This document shows positions 52,803 to 61,556 of a stretch of DNA of 64,000 nt, piece after piece. The stretch spans positions 1 through 64,000 of the forward strand of contig NZ_JALDAY010000015.1 in NCBI RefSeq assembly GCF_022698165.1, given 5' to 3'. The translations under genes and the position numbers were made by a program. How positions within the stretch are numbered: position 1 is the stretch's first letter; the number at the start of each line of letters is the position of its first letter. The stretch is from Streptomyces cylindrosporus (GTDB lineage Bacteria > Actinomycetota > Actinomycetes > Streptomycetales > Streptomycetaceae). The notes beneath the pieces are model-generated. The model worked only from the letters and a program-made list of their open reading frames with translations, was not told the origin of the DNA and did no database searches.

Positions 52803-53183
52803 ATGGTGCTGCTGCGGTTCGTCCCCCGGGTGCTGCTGTGCGTGCTGGCCGTGGTGGTGCTGGGGTGCTCCTCCGCCACCGGCTCGGCACCCGCGCGGAC
52901 CGACGGCATGGCGACCGTCCGGGTCTCCCAACTCCCTTCCGAGGCACGGCAGACGCTCGCCCTCATCGACAAGGGCGGCCCCTACCCGTACGCCAGGGAC
53001 GGCGCCGTCTTCGGGAACTTCGAGGGACTGCTGCCCGGGCACCGGCGGGGCTACTACCACGAATACACGGTCAGGACGCCGGGCTCGCCCGATCGCGGGG
53101 CCCGGCGCATTGTCACCGGGCAGGGCGGGGAGATCTACTACACCGACGATCACTACGACTCGTTCAGGGCGGTACTGAGATGA
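52803..53183 (+). CDS. Secreted guanyl-specific ribonuclease (RNase Sa/barnase family), putative lipoprotein
   Basis: 126 aa. A signal sequence with a hydrophobic core and the lipobox-like VLGC (Cys22) precedes the mature domain, which aligns to RNase Sa. Catalytic Glu87 in YHEYTV, Arg98 in PDRGARRIVTG and His117 in TDDHYDSF correspond in spacing to Glu54, Arg65 and His85 of RNase Sa. A lipoprotein rather than freely secreted RNase would be unusual. It overlaps the next gene, a barstar homologue, by 4 bp (ATGA). Confidence 0.88.
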   Translation: MVLLRFVPRVLLCVLAVVVLGCSSATGSAPARTDGMATVRVSQLPSEARQTLALIDKGGPYPYARDGAVFGNFEGLLPGHRRGYYHEYTVRTPGSPDRGARRIVTGQGGEIYYTDDHYDSFRAVLR

Positions 53184-53494
53184 CGCAGCTCGTGGTCACG
53201 TTGGACCTCGACGGGGTCATGGACAAGGCGGGGCTGATGGACAGGTGCGCGAGGGCCCTGCAACTGCCCGACTGGTTCGGGCGCAACTGGGACGCGCTGG
53301 CCGACAGCCTCTCCGACCACACCGTCTGGCCCGAGGGCGCCGTGGAGAGGGGTCTGTGCGTCGTCGTCCGGAACTGGCAGCCGTACGCGAAGGCGCGGCC
53401 GGACGAGTGGGATGTCGCGGTCGACGTCTTCGGCGAGGCGGTGGACCGGGCGGTGGGGCTGTCCGTGGTGCTGGCTCTTGGCGGTGGCCGCTAG
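53180..53494 (+). CDS. Barstar-family ribonuclease inhibitor
   Basis: 104 aa. Barstar fold signatures are present: TLDLDGVMDKAGLMDRCARALQLPDWFGRNWDALADSLSD with the W-F-G-x-N-W-D-A-L core that contacts the RNase, and a C-terminal hydrophobic helix VVLALGG. The ATG overlaps the RNase stop, so inhibitor and enzyme are cotranslated. This would protect the cytoplasm from enzyme that is not exported. Confidence 0.92.
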   Translation: MTQLVVTLDLDGVMDKAGLMDRCARALQLPDWFGRNWDALADSLSDHTVWPEGAVERGLCVVVRNWQPYAKARPDEWDVAVDVFGEAVDRAVGLSVVLALGGGR

Positions 53495-53495
53495 C

Positions 53496-53942
53496 TCACT
53501 GGTCGGGGGCCGGGGTCCCGGAGCTGTGGATGGTGAGGTTCGAGAAGGACCGGCCCTGGAACACGGGGCCGTACTGGCGGCCGCCCGTAATGCTGTTGAT
53601 CACCCCGCCGGTCTCACCGCTTGGCGCCTTGGGCGCGAACTCCTCCACGAGGAGCCGGAGTTCTTCGGCGGCTTCGGGGTGCTGCTCCAGCAGTCGGCGC
53701 AGCCGGAGCCGTAGCGTCGCGGTGACGTCGGATGTGAGGTCCTCCTCGTCCGGGGTGCCGGCCGCTGCGGTCAGGGTTGCGCGGGACGCGTTCAGCTCGC
53801 TGTCGATGGCGGTTGCGTCGGCTCCTTCGCGGGCGAAGAGGCGCAGCAGGCGCAGCTTCGCCTGCTCCCAGGTGTCGGTGACCATGAGCCCGACCATCGT
53901 CGTGGCACCGGTCCCCACGAGCATTCCTAACTCCGGGTCCAT
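53496..53942 (-). CDS. Small protein of unknown function sharing a motif with the NB-ARC protein at 59195
   Basis: 148 aa. N-terminal weakly hydrophobic stretch (LGMLVGTGATTMVGLMV), an acidic/basic helical middle, and a C-terminal segment 116-138 (N-S-I-T-G...G-P-V-F-Q-G-R-S-F) whose pattern N-x-[IL]-[ST]-G-x(3,4)-G-x2-[FI]-Q is also found near the N-terminus of the STAND protein at 59195-61366. It starts at ATG 53942 with GAGGAG directly upstream; its stop is 1 bp after the convergent barstar gene. No family is assigned. A role as an effector-associated or sensing component is inference. Confidence 0.65.
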   Translation of the reverse strand: MDPELGMLVGTGATTMVGLMVTDTWEQAKLRLLRLFAREGADATAIDSELNASRATLTAAAGTPDEEDLTSDVTATLRLRLRRLLEQHPEAAEELRLLVEEFAPKAPSGETGGVINSITGGRQYGPVFQGRSFSNLTIHSSGTPAPDQ

Positions 53943-54122
53943 GAGACTCCTCGGTTGATTTGCGGATGGGAACGATACGGGAGGCGTAGTCGGTTCATGG
54001 TCTACCACAAACTTTCGAGTACCGGAGGGGCATTCGCGCGAACCGCGAGCGTCCGCTAGCGTCTGCCTCGCCGGTGTGATCATCTGGGCCGGCGCCGATC
54101 CAAACATGATGGAAGGTGTACG

Positions 54123-54203
54123 TTGAAGGTTCCCTCGAGACGCATCGTCGCCCGCCCGGTCGAGCCGGAGAGCTCGATCTGGATGTGGTGGCTGCGTTCC
54201 TAG
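54123..54203 (+). CDS. Small ORF, 26 aa, Trp-rich C-terminus
   Basis: TTG start with GGAAGG six bases upstream. The peptide starts M-K-V-P-S-R-R and ends I-W-M-W-W-L-R-S. 23 of 26 third positions are G or C, like real genes here. It lies in the 290-bp gap between two minus-strand genes and converges with the SARP gene. A tiny ATG reading frame (6 codons) overlaps its start. It is too short for reliable homology and no function is known. Confidence 0.4.
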   Translation: MKVPSRRIVARPVEPESSIWMWWLRS

Positions 54204-54232
54204 GCCGTCGCCGACGGCTCCTGGGAGGGGGC

Positions 54233-57200
54233 TCAGGAGCCGGTCGACTTGTGACCGGTCAGTAGCTTTAGCAACCGTTCTGCTTCGGTGTCGGCGCCCA
54301 GGCCGCGGTACAGCGCGATCGCCTGTTCGCCGTACATGTGGGCCTCCTGGGCGCTCCCGGTGGTGCGGGTCAGGCCGTCGAGGGCCTGGGCGGTGCCCAG
54401 AGGAACGTCGATGTCGCGTGCCACGGCCAGCGCTTCCTCGTAGCTCTTGAAGGCGATGTCGGTCCGGCCCGACTCCCGCTGGACGTCGGCGGTCGCCAGC
54501 AGGGCGCGGAGTCGTTCGAAGGGGTTGTCGATGCTCGTGGCGACCCGTTGGGCCATGGCGAGGTGCAGCAGGGCCTCGCCCCGGCGGCCGGAGCGGGCGT
54601 GGGCCAGGCCGAGTCTGACGAGGACGGCGGCCTCGCCGAGGACGTCGCCGCTGCTGCGATGGGCGTCGAGGGCGCGTCGGTAGTAGCTCAGGGCGAGATC
54701 GGTGCGGCCCGTCGCCTGGTGGACACCGCCCAGGTTGGTCGCCAGAATCGCCAGCTCCTTCGGGCCGCCGTGACCCCGCATCAGCTGAAGGGAACCCTCA
54801 TAACAGGCGCGGGCCTCGTCGTGGCGCCCTTGGAGGCTCGCCAACTCGCCGCGATTGTTGAGGGCTTGGGCCAGGCCGTAGGGGTCGGGCAGTTCCTCGT
54901 AGATGGTCTGCATGAGCTGGACCCGGTGCAGGGCCTCCTCGTACTGGCCGGCGAAGTACATCAGCGCACCCTGCACATTCAGACATTCGGCCTCACCGGA
55001 GCGGTCGCGGGTCTCGCGGTACAGCGTCAGGGCCCGGTCCAGGGCCTGCATCGCCCGGTCGCTGTGCCCTGCCGCCAGGTGGGCCCGGCCGCACTGGAGG
55101 AGGGCATCGGCCCGGCCGAGGGTGTCATGCATGTCCTCGCAGAGGGAGAGGGCCTCGGTGGCCCGGCGCAGGGCCTCGGCGTGGTTGCGCTGGGCCAACA
55201 GGTCCGCGTGGGCCGTCAGGGTGTGCGCGAGCGCGGCGCGGTCGCCCGAGGCGCGCAGGGCCGGGAGGGCGGCGTCGAAGAGATCCGCGGTCAGGTCCCA
55301 GGTGCCCCACAGCTTGAGGGACCTGGCGAGGACGGCCGGGAACAGCGCGGCGTACTCCGGGTACCGCGCGGCTGCCGTGCGGGCGACCGCGAGGAGGTTG
55401 GAGCGTTCCACGGTGAGCCAGACCGAGGCCTCGTCCGCGTCGGCGAAGTGCGGGGCGTGCCGGTCCTGTTCCAGGGCCGCGGGCAGCGTGACGGTCCGGC
55501 GGTGCGGGTGGGCGGTGCGGTCGGCCCGGTGGGCGGTGGTGAGGTGGTGGGCCAGCAGGCGCGGGAGTGCCGCCCGGTCGGCGGGCGTGGCGGACCGCAG
55601 TCCGAAGGCGCGGGTGAGGTCGTGGAGCCGGTGACGGCCGCGGACCGGGTCTTCGAGGAGGCTCGCGTCCAGCAGTTCCTCCACGCAGCCCGCCAGCAGG
55701 CCCGGTGTCTCCTCGAACTCCGGACCGGCGAGGGCGGCTGCCGCCGCGAGGGTGATGTCGGGACCGGGGTGCAGGGCGAGTCGCCGTAGCAACGTCCTTG
55801 CCGCGGTGCCGAGTTCGGCGTAGGAGACCTGGAAGGCCGCACGGACTTGGTCGTCGAACTCCGCGAGCGGATCGGCCGCGTGGGCCAGTCGGTCGAGGAG
55901 ATCCTGGAGCACCCATGACTCCCGGTGGCGAAAGCGGCTCGCCAGCAGTTGCAGGGCGAGCGGATGGCATGCCGACGCGTCCACCACCCGCTCCAGCGCC
56001 TCGGGTTCGGCGGAGGTGCGCGACGACCCGACGATCCGGGTGAACAAGGCCTTCGCCTCCGCCCTCGACAGCGCGTCCACGCGCAGGAACGTGGCACCGT
56101 CCAGCCCGGCCAACCGGCTTCGCGTGGTCACGATGGCCCGGCAGGCGGGCGTCCCCGGCAGCAGTGGGGCGACCTGGGCCGCGTCCCTGGCGTTGTCCAG
56201 CAGTACCACGGCGCGGTGTCGCGCGGTCCACTCCCGCCACCGCGCCGCACGCTCGTCCGGCGTGGCCGGCAGCTCGCCCGACCAGCCCGCCGAGTGCAGC
56301 AGGAGGGCCAGTGCCTCGGCGGGATCCAACGGCTGCTCACTGCTGTAGCCGCGCAGATCGACGTAGAACTGGCCGTCCGGGTAGGCGGCGCGGAGCCGGT
56401 GCGCGGCGCGGACCGCCAGGGCCGTCTTGCCGATGCCGGGCATACCGTGCAGAACGGTGACGGGGAGGGGGTAGGCCTCGCCCGGCGGGCCCGCCGGATC
56501 GTTCTCCCGGGCGAGCAGGATGCGCAGTTCGCCGACGCGCCCCGTGAAGTCCGCCGTGTCCCGCGGCAGGCAGTTGCGTGGTTCGGATCCGGCCGGCGCC
56601 ACCGCCTCGGCCGAGCCCCGGGTGCGCATCAGCGTCCGGTCCTGCTCCAGCATCCGCAGATGCAGCTCCTGCAGTTCCGCCCCCGGCTCGATGCCCTGGG
56701 TCTCGTGCAGCCGGCCCCGCAGGTCCCGGTACACGGCGAGCGCCTCGTCGTGCCGGCCGCAGCGGTACAGCGCCAGCATCAGCGAAGCGAGCACCTTCTG
56801 CGCGAAGGGGTTCTGCGAGGCCAGTTCCCGGAGTTCGCCGACGAGGTCGTCGTGGCGGCCCAGCTCCATCTCCAGACCGATGCGTTCCTCGCGCACCCGG
56901 CGATGGTCCTCGACCAGCCGCGAACGCGCCGACGCCGCCCAGTCGTTGTCGCCGAACTCGCGCAGCGGTTCGCCTCGCCACATGCTCTCGGCGGTCCGCA
57001 ACAGGCCGATGGCGAGCTCGTGTTCACCCCGTCCGGCGGCGGCTGCCGCGTCCGTGCGCAGCCTCTGGAAGCGCAGCAGGTCGATGTCCTCCGCGTCGGC
57101 GGCCCGCAGTTGGTACAGCCGTGGCGAGACCCGGCCCACCCAGGCCTGCTCGTCGCCCACGGCCCCGCGTAATCGGCCCCGCAGCCGGGAGAGGTAGCTC

Positions 57201-57430
57201 TGCAGCGTCTCCACGGCGGTCGGCGGCGGCTCGCCGTTCCAGACCCGGTCCGTCAGCGTGTCGACGGAGACCGGTTCGCAGCGGGCGTGGATCAGGATCA
57301 GGAGCACCCGGCGCTCCTGCAGGGACCCGAGTCCGTACTGCCGCCCGTCGTGCCACAGCTCCAGCGGTCCCAGCGCGAGAAGTTCCACCCCTACCCCCGT
57401 GGGTGTCTGCGGTTCCTGCCACCTCGGCAT
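54233..57430 (-). CDS. AfsR-like SARP / NB-ARC / TPR transcriptional regulator
   Basis: 1065 aa. N-terminal OmpR-type winged helix (about 15-100; LLALGPLELWHDGRQYGLG and PPPTAVETLQSYLSRLRGRL), bacterial transcriptional activation domain (about 100-260), NB-ARC ATPase with Walker A VLHGMPGIGKTALAVR and an RHRAVVLLDNARDAAQ Walker B-like segment, and about 12 TPR-like helical repeats to the C-terminus. Large SARPs of this layout act as global activators of secondary metabolism, often phosphorylated. The ATG at 57430 has no Shine-Dalgarno; a GTG 14 codons in is an alternative. No biosynthetic cluster is in the window. The 3' end faces the small ORF. Confidence 0.92.
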   Translation of the reverse strand: MPRWQEPQTPTGVGVELLALGPLELWHDGRQYGLGSLQERRVLLILIHARCEPVSVDTLTDRVWNGEPPPTAVETLQSYLSRLRGRLRGAVGDEQAWVGRVSPRLYQLRAADAEDIDLLRFQRLRTDAAAAAGRGEHELAIGLLRTAESMWRGEPLREFGDNDWAASARSRLVEDHRRVREERIGLEMELGRHDDLVGELRELASQNPFAQKVLASLMLALYRCGRHDEALAVYRDLRGRLHETQGIEPGAELQELHLRMLEQDRTLMRTRGSAEAVAPAGSEPRNCLPRDTADFTGRVGELRILLARENDPAGPPGEAYPLPVTVLHGMPGIGKTALAVRAAHRLRAAYPDGQFYVDLRGYSSEQPLDPAEALALLLHSAGWSGELPATPDERAARWREWTARHRAVVLLDNARDAAQVAPLLPGTPACRAIVTTRSRLAGLDGATFLRVDALSRAEAKALFTRIVGSSRTSAEPEALERVVDASACHPLALQLLASRFRHRESWVLQDLLDRLAHAADPLAEFDDQVRAAFQVSYAELGTAARTLLRRLALHPGPDITLAAAAALAGPEFEETPGLLAGCVEELLDASLLEDPVRGRHRLHDLTRAFGLRSATPADRAALPRLLAHHLTTAHRADRTAHPHRRTVTLPAALEQDRHAPHFADADEASVWLTVERSNLLAVARTAAARYPEYAALFPAVLARSLKLWGTWDLTADLFDAALPALRASGDRAALAHTLTAHADLLAQRNHAEALRRATEALSLCEDMHDTLGRADALLQCGRAHLAAGHSDRAMQALDRALTLYRETRDRSGEAECLNVQGALMYFAGQYEEALHRVQLMQTIYEELPDPYGLAQALNNRGELASLQGRHDEARACYEGSLQLMRGHGGPKELAILATNLGGVHQATGRTDLALSYYRRALDAHRSSGDVLGEAAVLVRLGLAHARSGRRGEALLHLAMAQRVATSIDNPFERLRALLATADVQRESGRTDIAFKSYEEALAVARDIDVPLGTAQALDGLTRTTGSAQEAHMYGEQAIALYRGLGADTEAERLLKLLTGHKSTGS

Positions 57431-57636
57431 TGCCGTACGTATGTGCGGAACTCAGTCCACTGTTCTGCGGGATTCCGGGGAGAGGGCAGGGGCGCACGGG
57501 AGCGCGAGGGGCGCACGGCGGGAGAGCACAGGGTTCCTGCAAGCCCGCCATCCAGTTCCCGGGGCACGGCACCGATGACCGGCCGCTCGCAACCGCGGCC
57601 GAGAAGGCATCGAACGAGAACCGGGGGACGACAACG

Positions 57637-58905
57637 ATGAGTGTGACAGTGCCCGAGTCGCAGTGGCGTCATGTGCCGGTACGGCCGGACGTCGAGCGCT
57701 GGGCCACTCGCAGGACCCGCAGGCGGGTGCTGGTCGTGGTGCACACCATGATCGCGGGACAGCGACTGCTCGACACGATCCGCCTGCTGGAGGGCGACGT
57801 CAGGGTGCAGGTCTTCTTCACCCAGGCACCCGACGTGTTCGGAAACGGCGTGGCCGAGTTCCTGGACGGGCTGGGCGGCCTGGTCCTGCCCTGGAGCCAG
57901 GCCGTCCAGACGGTCTTCGACCTCGCCCTGGCCGCCGGCCACGGCGGCCTGCACGAACTGCCCACCCCGGTGATCGTGCTCCCGCACGGGGCCGGGCACA
58001 ACAAGCTCGCCCCGGCCGGGCGGCCGGGCCGGACCGTGGCGCAGCGCGGGGTGTACGGACTGAGCCGGCAGCGGCTGGTGCGGGACGGGGCGTTGGTGCC
58101 CGAGGTGATCGTGCTGGCCCATCACGAGGAGCTGACCAGGCTGGGCCGCGAATGCCCCGAGGCGCTGCCGGTGGCCGAGGTGGTGGGCGACCCGTGTTTC
58201 GACCGGATCGTCACGAGCCTGCCCTCCCGGGCGCTGTACCGGGACGCGCTGAGCGCGCGGGCCGGACAGCGGCTGGTCCTGGTCTGCTCCACCTGGGGGC
58301 CCGACTCCCTGCTCGGACAGGGCTGGGAGATCCTGGAACGGCTGGTCGACGAGCTGCCCCGGGACGAGTTCCGGATCGCCGCGCTCCTGCATCCCCATGT
58401 GTGGAACGCACACGGCGCCTGGCAGGTACGGGCCTGGCTCGCCGGACTGGGCCGCTCCGGGCTGACCCTGGTGAGCCCGTACGGCGACTGGACCGGGGCT
58501 CTCGTCGCCGCCGACTACATCGTGGGCGACCACGGCTCGGTCACCCTCTACGGGGCGATGACCGGAGCGCCCGTCCTCATGGCGGGCCGGTCCGACGCCG
58601 ATGTCGACCCGGGATCGCCGCTCGCCGAGCTGATGTCCTTCGCGCCGCGCCTGCGCCCGGACCGTCCGCTGCGCGCGCAGCTCAAGCGGAGCTCCGCGAC
58701 CTGCCGCCCGCAACGGTACGAGAAGGTGGCCTCCCGCATCTCCTCGGAACCCGGCAGGTTCTCCCGCAAGATGCGCGCCCTGCTCTACCGGAAGCTGCGC
58801 CTGCGGGCCCCCGTCTCCCGTACGACGACGGAACCGGCGCCTCTCCCGGCCACCGTGCCCTACGGCGAGCCCGGCGGCGTGGGGGTGCCATGGCGACGCA
58901 CGTGA
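57637..58905 (+). CDS. GT-B-fold / CDP-glycerol-phosphotransferase-like protein
   Basis: 422 aa. After a basic N-terminus, the core begins RRVLVVVHTMIAGQRLLDTIRLL and proceeds through a second Rossmann half (GQRLVLVCSTWGPDSLLGQGWEIL) to the characteristic VAADYIVGDHGSVTLYGAMTGAPVLM, the glyphos-transferase/2-epimerase type donor site. It probably transfers or modifies a nucleotide-linked sugar or polyol phosphate on an unknown acceptor. ATG at 57637. It is divergent from the SARP gene (206-bp gap, no other gene) and overlaps the following 126-aa gene by 16 bp. Confidence 0.72.
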   Translation: MSVTVPESQWRHVPVRPDVERWATRRTRRRVLVVVHTMIAGQRLLDTIRLLEGDVRVQVFFTQAPDVFGNGVAEFLDGLGGLVLPWSQAVQTVFDLALAAGHGGLHELPTPVIVLPHGAGHNKLAPAGRPGRTVAQRGVYGLSRQRLVRDGALVPEVIVLAHHEELTRLGRECPEALPVAEVVGDPCFDRIVTSLPSRALYRDALSARAGQRLVLVCSTWGPDSLLGQGWEILERLVDELPRDEFRIAALLHPHVWNAHGAWQVRAWLAGLGRSGLTLVSPYGDWTGALVAADYIVGDHGSVTLYGAMTGAPVLMAGRSDADVDPGSPLAELMSFAPRLRPDRPLRAQLKRSSATCRPQRYEKVASRISSEPGRFSRKMRALLYRKLRLRAPVSRTTTEPAPLPATVPYGEPGGVGVPWRRT

Positions 58906-59270
58906 CCGTGGACGAGCACGTCAGGGTCAGGCTTCCGGCGCCCGCGTGGCTGGCCCAACTCGCCGACGTGCTGATCGAGCACGGCACGGGAGCGGACCGG
59001 GCCCGGGAGACGGCGGCGACCCACCCGGGCGCCCTGGTCGTGGCGGTGCACCACCGGGACCGGTGCTGGCTGAGCTGTGGCGCCGGCGGGACCGTGATCG
59101 AACTGCGTGGACCCGCCTGCGACGACACCTGGGCCGCCCTCGCCTCGCTGGCCCATGCCTGGCTGGTGGCGGGGCTGCCGGCGGAGGAGTTCGCTCACCC
59201 CTCCAGCTCCCGGAGCCGACGGCGCGCCGACTCCGCCTCCTCGGACCCGGAACGGCCCGCGGTCGTGTAG
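58890..59270 (+). CDS. Small unknown protein coupled to the GT-B gene
   Basis: 126 aa. No signal or membrane helix; a mixed alpha/beta core with two conserved-looking parts (VRVRLPAPAWLAQLADVLIEHG and ALVVAVHHRDRCWLSCGAGG) and a basic, Ser-rich C-terminal tail. ATG at 58890 lies inside the previous gene. Its 3' 76 bp overlap the antisense NB-ARC gene's 3' end. Family unknown; probably a partner of the GT-B protein. Confidence 0.6.
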   Translation: MATHVTVDEHVRVRLPAPAWLAQLADVLIEHGTGADRARETAATHPGALVVAVHHRDRCWLSCGAGGTVIELRGPACDDTWAALASLAHAWLVAGLPAEEFAHPSSSRSRRRADSASSDPERPAVV

Positions 59271-61366
59271 TGCTCCAGTGCCTCCCGGCAGTGGTCCCGA
59301 GCGGCACGGCGGTCCCCGCGCCGCTCGGCGACCTCCGCCAGCACACCGAGGGCGCGGGCCACCTCGTACCCGGCCGCCATGCGGCGCAGGATCCTCAGGG
59401 CGTACGACAACTGCCGTGTCGCCTCGTCGAGTTCGCCCACGGCGAGGGAGGCATGGCCCAGTAGTGTGGCCGCGCGGGCCGCGTTGTACGGATCGCCCTC
59501 CCCGTCGAGCACGGTGCGAGCGGCACCGGCGTGTCGGAGCGCCGCCCCGGCGTCCCCGGTGGCGAGAGCCACGTTCGCCAGGTTCAGCCGGGCCAGCGCA
59601 CCGGCCCGTCGGTCGCCCTGCTCCGGCAGTTCCGCGGCGGCACGCCGGAACAGGTCCGCGGCTGTGTCGCGTTGCCCGAGCCGCTGCAGGGCGAGCCCGC
59701 GGTAGTTGAGGGTGCGGGCCTGCCCGAGCCGGTCGTCGGAATCGGCGAAGAGCCGTGCCGCGCGCTCGAACATCTCCAGCGCGCGCTCGTGGTCCCCGGC
59801 GCCGAGCCGCCCCACTCCGCCGGAGGTGAGCATCCGGCACTCGGCCACCGTGTCGCCCGACTCCCGCGCGGCCAGCAGCCCTTCGTCGTGCGCGGCCCGC
59901 CAGTCGTCGTAGAACTTCCGCCGCAGGAACAACGGCCACAGGGCGTCGGCCAGTTGCCAGGCGATGGACGGGAAGCCCGCCGGCCGGGCCCGGTGGAGCA
60001 CCGCCATCAGGGTCGGCAACTCCCGCTCCAGCCAGTCCAGGGCGGTCTCGGCGTCCTCGCCGACCTCCGCGACGACGACCGGCCCGGCGCCGAAGTCCCG
60101 TGCCAGGGTGCGGTGCTGAGGGTCGATCAGCTCCTCGGCTCGGGTGGCGCTCGCCAGGTAGTGGTCGGCGATACGGCGCAGCGCCCGGGCGCGTTCCGGC
60201 GGTGGCTCGTCCTCCTCCGCCCGCGCGGCGGCGTGCAGCCGCACCAGATCGTGGAAGCGGTGGCGCCCGTCCCCGGCGTCCAGGAGCAGACTCGCGTCGT
60301 GCAGCGCCTCCAGGAGCGGCTCCCCGTCGCCGCACAGGGCGTCCGCCAGCGCGCTCCCGAACTCCGGGGCGGGGTGCAGCCCCAGCAGCCGGTACAGCCG
60401 GGCGGCCTCGGGCGGCAGCGCCCGGTACGACAGGTCCAGTGCCGCCCGTACATCGTGGTCGCCGTCGATCGCCAATGCCTCCAGCCGGTCGCGTTCCTCG
60501 GCGAGGGCGCGCACCATCGTGGTGATCCGGCGCTCCGGCCGCGCCGCCAGCCGGGCGCCGGCGACCCGCACGGCCAGCGGCAGTCCGGCGCACAGCTCGA
60601 CCAGGGTGCGGGCGGCGTCGGGCTGCGCGGACACCCGGTCGTCGGACAGGGTGTCCGCGAGCAGTTCGACCGCCGCCTCGACACCGAGCGGCTGCACCTG
60701 TACGGAGACACAGCCGTCGACGGCCAGCCCCGGTAATCGCCTGCGACTGGTGACCGCAGTGACGTTTCCGCCCGCGGGCAGCAGCGGCCGTACCTGGGCC
60801 GCGGTCGCGGCGTCGTCGAGCAGTACCACCAGGCGCCGGCCCTCGGTCGACGACCGGTACAGTGCGGTCCGCTCGGCGAGCGTCGCGGGAATCTCCGGCG
60901 CGGGGACGCCCAGGGCCCGCAGGAAGCGGCCGAGGACCTCGGCCGGGGACGCCGGGCCGTCGGCGGACTGGGCGCCCAGATCGGCGTAGAGCTGCCCGTC
61001 CGGGAAGTGCGGGCGCAGGGTGCGCAGCCAGCGCAGCGCGAGGGCGGTCTTCCCGACCCCGCCCAGCCCGCTCACCACGGCCAGCGCCGGCCGCTCCTCG
61101 CGCCGGGCGCGGGCCCGGTGCCGCTCCAGTACGGCCAGCTCCTCGGAGCGGTCGACCATGCGCACGGAGGGCGGGAACTGCCACGGAATCCGCCCGGCGG
61201 CAGGGGCCGCCGGCGTCTCGGAGACGATGCGGATACCGCCGTGGAGCACGCCCGCCTGGATGCTCGCGCCGTGCACCGTGCCGCTGAGCTCGTTGTTCGA
61301 CCCGAACTCGTGACTCCGCACGCGTGCCCCCGAGGTCTTTCGCCGGTTGCTCCTTACACGGATCAT
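59195..61366 (-). CDS. NB-ARC / TPR signalling ATPase with N-terminal Asn-Gly-Gln motif
   Basis: 723 aa from ATG 61366; a TTG at 61423 would add 19 codons. Residues 25-47 contain N-E-L-S-G...G-A-S-I-Q-A-G, the motif shared with the 148-aa protein at 53496. The NB-ARC ATPase follows, with Walker A SGLGGVGKTALALRWL, Walker B-like RRLVVLLDDAATAAQ and GLPLAVRVAGARL, then a TPR-like tail of about 250 residues. No DNA-binding domain is visible, so it could be a sensor or effector-linked STAND protein rather than a classical transcription factor. The 3' end overlaps the plus-strand 126-aa gene by 76 bp. Confidence 0.85.
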   Translation of the reverse strand: MIRVRSNRRKTSGARVRSHEFGSNNELSGTVHGASIQAGVLHGGIRIVSETPAAPAAGRIPWQFPPSVRMVDRSEELAVLERHRARARREERPALAVVSGLGGVGKTALALRWLRTLRPHFPDGQLYADLGAQSADGPASPAEVLGRFLRALGVPAPEIPATLAERTALYRSSTEGRRLVVLLDDAATAAQVRPLLPAGGNVTAVTSRRRLPGLAVDGCVSVQVQPLGVEAAVELLADTLSDDRVSAQPDAARTLVELCAGLPLAVRVAGARLAARPERRITTMVRALAEERDRLEALAIDGDHDVRAALDLSYRALPPEAARLYRLLGLHPAPEFGSALADALCGDGEPLLEALHDASLLLDAGDGRHRFHDLVRLHAAARAEEDEPPPERARALRRIADHYLASATRAEELIDPQHRTLARDFGAGPVVVAEVGEDAETALDWLERELPTLMAVLHRARPAGFPSIAWQLADALWPLFLRRKFYDDWRAAHDEGLLAARESGDTVAECRMLTSGGVGRLGAGDHERALEMFERAARLFADSDDRLGQARTLNYRGLALQRLGQRDTAADLFRRAAAELPEQGDRRAGALARLNLANVALATGDAGAALRHAGAARTVLDGEGDPYNAARAATLLGHASLAVGELDEATRQLSYALRILRRMAAGYEVARALGVLAEVAERRGDRRAARDHCREALEHYTTAGRSGSEEAESARRRLRELEG

Positions 61367-61556
61367 TTCCACACATGCGATCGATATCCATGGGCGCGGG
61401 GCCGCTTTCGGCGGATCCTCCAAGGCAGGGGTCCCGGCCTCTGGACGAATCGCCCGGGCATGGCATTCCGGTGGTCATGGGACAATGAAGTACGTGCTCT
61501 TTCCCCCTGGCTGACCTGTCCGGGGGCCACCTCTGATCGACTGGGATGTGCAGCAC

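Noticed and set aside
54123..61423. Secondary-metabolite gene cluster led by the SARP
   Set aside because: No PKS, NRPS, terpene or RiPP maturase genes are adjacent; only a lone transferase and small unknowns.
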